A DNA stretch of 7,239 nucleotides from Chloroflexota bacterium (lineage in GTDB: Bacteria > Chloroflexota > UBA6077 > JACCZL01): the NCBI GenBank assembly GCA_020845495.1, contig JADLFM010000192.1, forward strand, positions 1 to 7,239, in the 5' to 3' direction. The notes below the pieces were generated by a model. That model saw nothing but the letters and a program-made list of their open reading frames with translations, did not search any database and had not been told where the DNA came from. Positions 5,424 through 7,239 of the stretch are shown here, piece after piece (position 1 is the stretch's first letter; every line of letters begins with the position of its first letter). A program made the position numbers and the translations under genes.

Positions 5424-6585
5424 CCTCGGGTTGACCGGCGCCAACGTCCGAGATGCCTCGCCAGGCATCGGAAGCCGAACCGCCACTGTTGGGATCGCCG
5501 GCGTCAATACCCGCCCACTGATGCGAGCCGCCGATCCGTTGATCGGCATCGCCGGTAACTGGGGAAGTACGCTTCGGCCGCATGTCGGTCGCGTCGTTGA
5601 CCCCGGTGCCTCCATCAGCAAGTCGCGCCTGGGCGATCAGGCTGCGATCCATGCTTCGAGGCGCGCGTCCTATTTCTTCGACTACACCTACATCGCGTGC
5701 CCCGAACGCCGCGGTGGTCGCATGCGATACCGACCTGGATTCGCGGATCTCTGTGCCACCGCTACTCGGCCGCTGCCCGTGTTCCTCGATAGTGCCGCCT
5801 ATCGCGAGTTCACTGGTGGCGCTCCGTCGTGGAGCAGCTACTCGCGGTACTGCGAGACGATCGATCTGGTACAGCCCGATGGCGCCATGGCCAAGGACAT
5901 CGTGGGCGATCAGGACGCGAGTCGCCTTGGGTACGAGCGAATGTGCCGCGACGGCTATCGCGACCTGACGATCCCGGTCTGGCAGATCATGCCGTCGTGG
6001 GTGAACGGCCTGTCAGTCGAGGCCAACGCCTATCTCGCCGCGCACGACCCCGTCCTGCGGTCTTATTGTGATCGAGCACCGCTCGTAGCGATTGGTGGGC
6101 TGAACCAGAGTCCGTGTCGACGGAGCGAGCGTCACCTCTATTTGGAGACGCTCTGCCGTGCCTTTCCCGACACGCAGTTTTGGGGACTCGGTCAGGCGAA
6201 CCCGGTCGTCGTGAACGGACTCGGCTGCGCGGGCCTGCTCGATCGTGTCTGGGTCGATGGAAGCTGGTGGATTCACGACGCACGGGCCGAGGTCCTGGCC
6301 GTGCTGGAGGATGGCCTCCTTAAGACTATCCGTCTGACTCGTACGGGCGCTCGGAGCTTCTTCCCCCTACTCGACCTGATGGGCTGCAACTTGCGCTCGC
6401 TGCTCTCCGCTTACGCCGGCCTGTGGACGTTTCCCGGGCCGGCGCGCGTGCCGACCGACCTGGAAGATCTCGACGCTCGGCTGGAGCTTCGACGCCGGCT
6501 GGAAGCGGTCCAACTCGACCTGTTTGCGCAAGCCAATCCTCACGGCGTCTTAGGGGCAGATGCCTCACCAACAGCTGTCGCTTGA
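5413..6585 (+). CDS. tRNA-guanine transglycosylase-like (TGT/DpdA-like) protein
   Basis: The 390-residue product (TTG start) has a Gly/Thr/Ile-rich N-terminus (about 1-80) and a TIM-barrel-like core. PVFLDSAAY (122-130) matches the TGT DSGGYQ region, with Asp126 as the likely catalytic or binding Asp. PDGAMAKDIVGDQD (155-168) and IPVWQIMPSW (187-196) follow. VAIGGLNQS (225-233) fits the TGT GGLAVGE loop. FWGLGQANP (256-264) fits the TGT GVGTP region. LDRVWVDGSWW (276-286) lies where TGT has its nucleophile Asp; Asp277 or Asp282 is the candidate. No CxCxxC zinc motif is seen, unlike canonical TGT. TGT enzymes swap guanine for 7-deazaguanines in tRNA, and DpdA does this in DNA. QLDLF (367-371) near the C-terminus matches the sliding-clamp motif, favouring DNA. 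It overlaps the radical SAM gene by 11 nt and the next gene by 26 nt. Family call moderate; substrate unknown. Confidence 0.72.
   Translation: MQLDLGLTGANVRDASPGIGSRTATVGIAGVNTRPLMRAADPLIGIAGNWGSTLRPHVGRVVDPGASISKSRLGDQAAIHASRRASYFFDYTYIACPERRGGRMRYRPGFADLCATATRPLPVFLDSAAYREFTGGAPSWSSYSRYCETIDLVQPDGAMAKDIVGDQDASRLGYERMCRDGYRDLTIPVWQIMPSWVNGLSVEANAYLAAHDPVLRSYCDRAPLVAIGGLNQSPCRRSERHLYLETLCRAFPDTQFWGLGQANPVVVNGLGCAGLLDRVWVDGSWWIHDARAEVLAVLEDGLLKTIRLTRTGARSFFPLLDLMGCNLRSLLSAYAGLWTFPGPARVPTDLEDLDARLELRRRLEAVQLDLFAQANPHGVLGADASPTAVA
6511..6525 (+). other. QLDLF clamp-binding-like motif in the TGT-like protein
   Basis: The codons encode Gln-Leu-Asp-Leu-Phe, an exact match to the bacterial beta-clamp binding consensus QL[S/D]LF. 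It sits about 20 residues from the C-terminus, after a charged helix, a usual place for such motifs. Binding itself is inferred. Confidence 0.5.
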
Positions 6586-7239
6586 CGTCGTCCCGTTAGA
6601 GGTGTCGCCGACCGGCGACTGGTGCCAGCGATGGCGTGACGGCCGATCACACTGGCGGCACCGCTCAGAAGGTGGATTTGATGCCGCACAGTATGAATCG
6701 ACGCCGATCGACGACCGGACGGCCAAGGCGTACGTGGAACGCAACCACTACGCCGGCACGTACGTTGCCAGTCGCCTGCGGTACGGACTCTGGGATCGGC
6801 GAGGCCATCTGCTCGGCGTCGCTGTGCTGAGTGTCCCGGTCCGCAGAGAAGTGCTGACGCTGCCGTTTCCTGAGCTTGAGCCATTCCAGGAGTCACTCGA
6901 GCTTGGACGCTTCGTATTGGCCGACCGCGCTCCAGCCAATGCCGAAAGCTGGTTCCTTGCCCAGGTGTTCCGCGAGGCCGGGCGTGCTGGAATTCGCGGT
7001 GTTGTGAGTTTCTCGGATCCTGTCGCTCGGCGGAACGCGGACGGACAAATCGTCTTCCCGGGCCATCTTGGAATCGTGTACCAGGCGAGCAACGCGATCT
7101 ATGCCGGCCGCAGCACAGCGAGGAGCATCCTGGTACTTCCCAATGGCCGGGTGCTCAACGAGCGGGCACTCTCTAAGCTCCGCGCGTTGGAGGTCGGCCA
7201 CGAGTACGTGGAGCGGTTGCTTCGCTCGTTCGGCGCGCC
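6560..7239 (+). CDS. Mom-like GNAT-fold protein, incomplete at right edge
   Basis: The frame is open to the window edge (226 codons seen), so the C-terminus is missing. The sequence resembles Mom of phage Mu and Mom-like GNAT proteins: YVERNHYAGTY (58-68), GVAVLSVPV (86-94), LELGRFVLAD (113-122), NAESWFL (127-133), GVVSFSDPVARR (147-158) and GHLGIVYQASNAIYAGR (168-184). Mu Mom converts adenine in phage DNA to an N6-acetamido or methylcarbamoyl form and so blocks host restriction. That this copy does the same is inference. ATG 6560 is the first start after an in-frame TAG (6551-6553); a weak AGGGG lies just upstream. The 26-nt overlap with the TGT-like gene implies coupled expression. Residues 5-9 (QLSLD) resemble a clamp motif lacking the final Phe. 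A related GNAT acting on another substrate is the main alternative. Confidence 0.75.
   Translation, partial: MPHQQLSLDVVPLEVSPTGDWCQRWRDGRSHWRHRSEGGFDAAQYESTPIDDRTAKAYVERNHYAGTYVASRLRYGLWDRRGHLLGVAVLSVPVRREVLTLPFPELEPFQESLELGRFVLADRAPANAESWFLAQVFREAGRAGIRGVVSFSDPVARRNADGQIVFPGHLGIVYQASNAIYAGRSTARSILVLPNGRVLNERALSKLRALEVGHEYVERLLRSFGA

Noticed and set aside
1..7239. tRNA or rRNA genes, CRISPR arrays, insertion sequences, attachment sites
   Set aside because: No cloverleaf with a CCA-type end, no regular spaced repeats, no transposase or integrase motifs and no flanking direct repeats were found by eye.

Overview
The window is a GC-rich, gene-dense stretch of bacterial or phage-type DNA. All nine convincing genes lie on the + strand, with short gaps or overlaps and mostly good GGAGG-type ribosome binding sites. 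No rRNA, tRNA, CRISPR array, integrase, transposase or phage structural gene is visible, so the host cannot be named. The GC content and moderate third-position bias would suit Chloroflexota, Actinomycetota or one of their phages or plasmids. The gene content (JAB/RadC, AAA+, Ycf35-like, DUF2997, TGT-like, Mom-like) looks more like an accessory element such as a prophage, phage or plasmid than a housekeeping operon. That is inference.

Layout: (1) positions 1-163 are a leader with a long GC hairpin. (2) 164-990 holds a small unknown protein translationally coupled (GTGA overlap) to a short RadC-type JAB protein. (3) 991-2342 holds a perfect-arm hairpin, then an unrecognised protein with a long charged coiled coil. 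(4) 2343-4006 holds another hairpin, then a Ycf46-type AAA+ protein whose two magnesium-site residues appear to have swapped identity (Ser to Asp in Walker A, Asp to Ser in Walker B). (5) 4007-4120 is a gap with a fourth GC hairpin. (6) 4121-7239 is a tight run of five genes: a DUF1257/Ycf35-like protein, a DUF2997 protein, a NrdG-like radical SAM protein, a tRNA-guanine-transglycosylase (TGT/DpdA)-like protein, and a Mom-like GNAT protein that runs off the right edge.

My reading is as follows. The AAA+, DUF1257, DUF2997 and radical SAM genes form one functional module of unknown biochemistry; the AAA+/DUF1257 pair recalls the cyanobacterial and plastid Ycf46/Ycf35 proteins. This module is linked to two putative base-modifying proteins. 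TGT-like enzymes exchange guanine for 7-deazaguanines, in DNA in the DpdA branch, and Mom modifies adenine in phage Mu DNA. A QLDLF sequence near the C-terminus of the TGT-like protein matches the bacterial sliding-clamp binding motif, which would favour DNA over tRNA as substrate. Together these suggest a candidate DNA-hypermodification or counter-defence island. The family calls rest on motifs read by eye, and the link between the two halves rests on gene order only.
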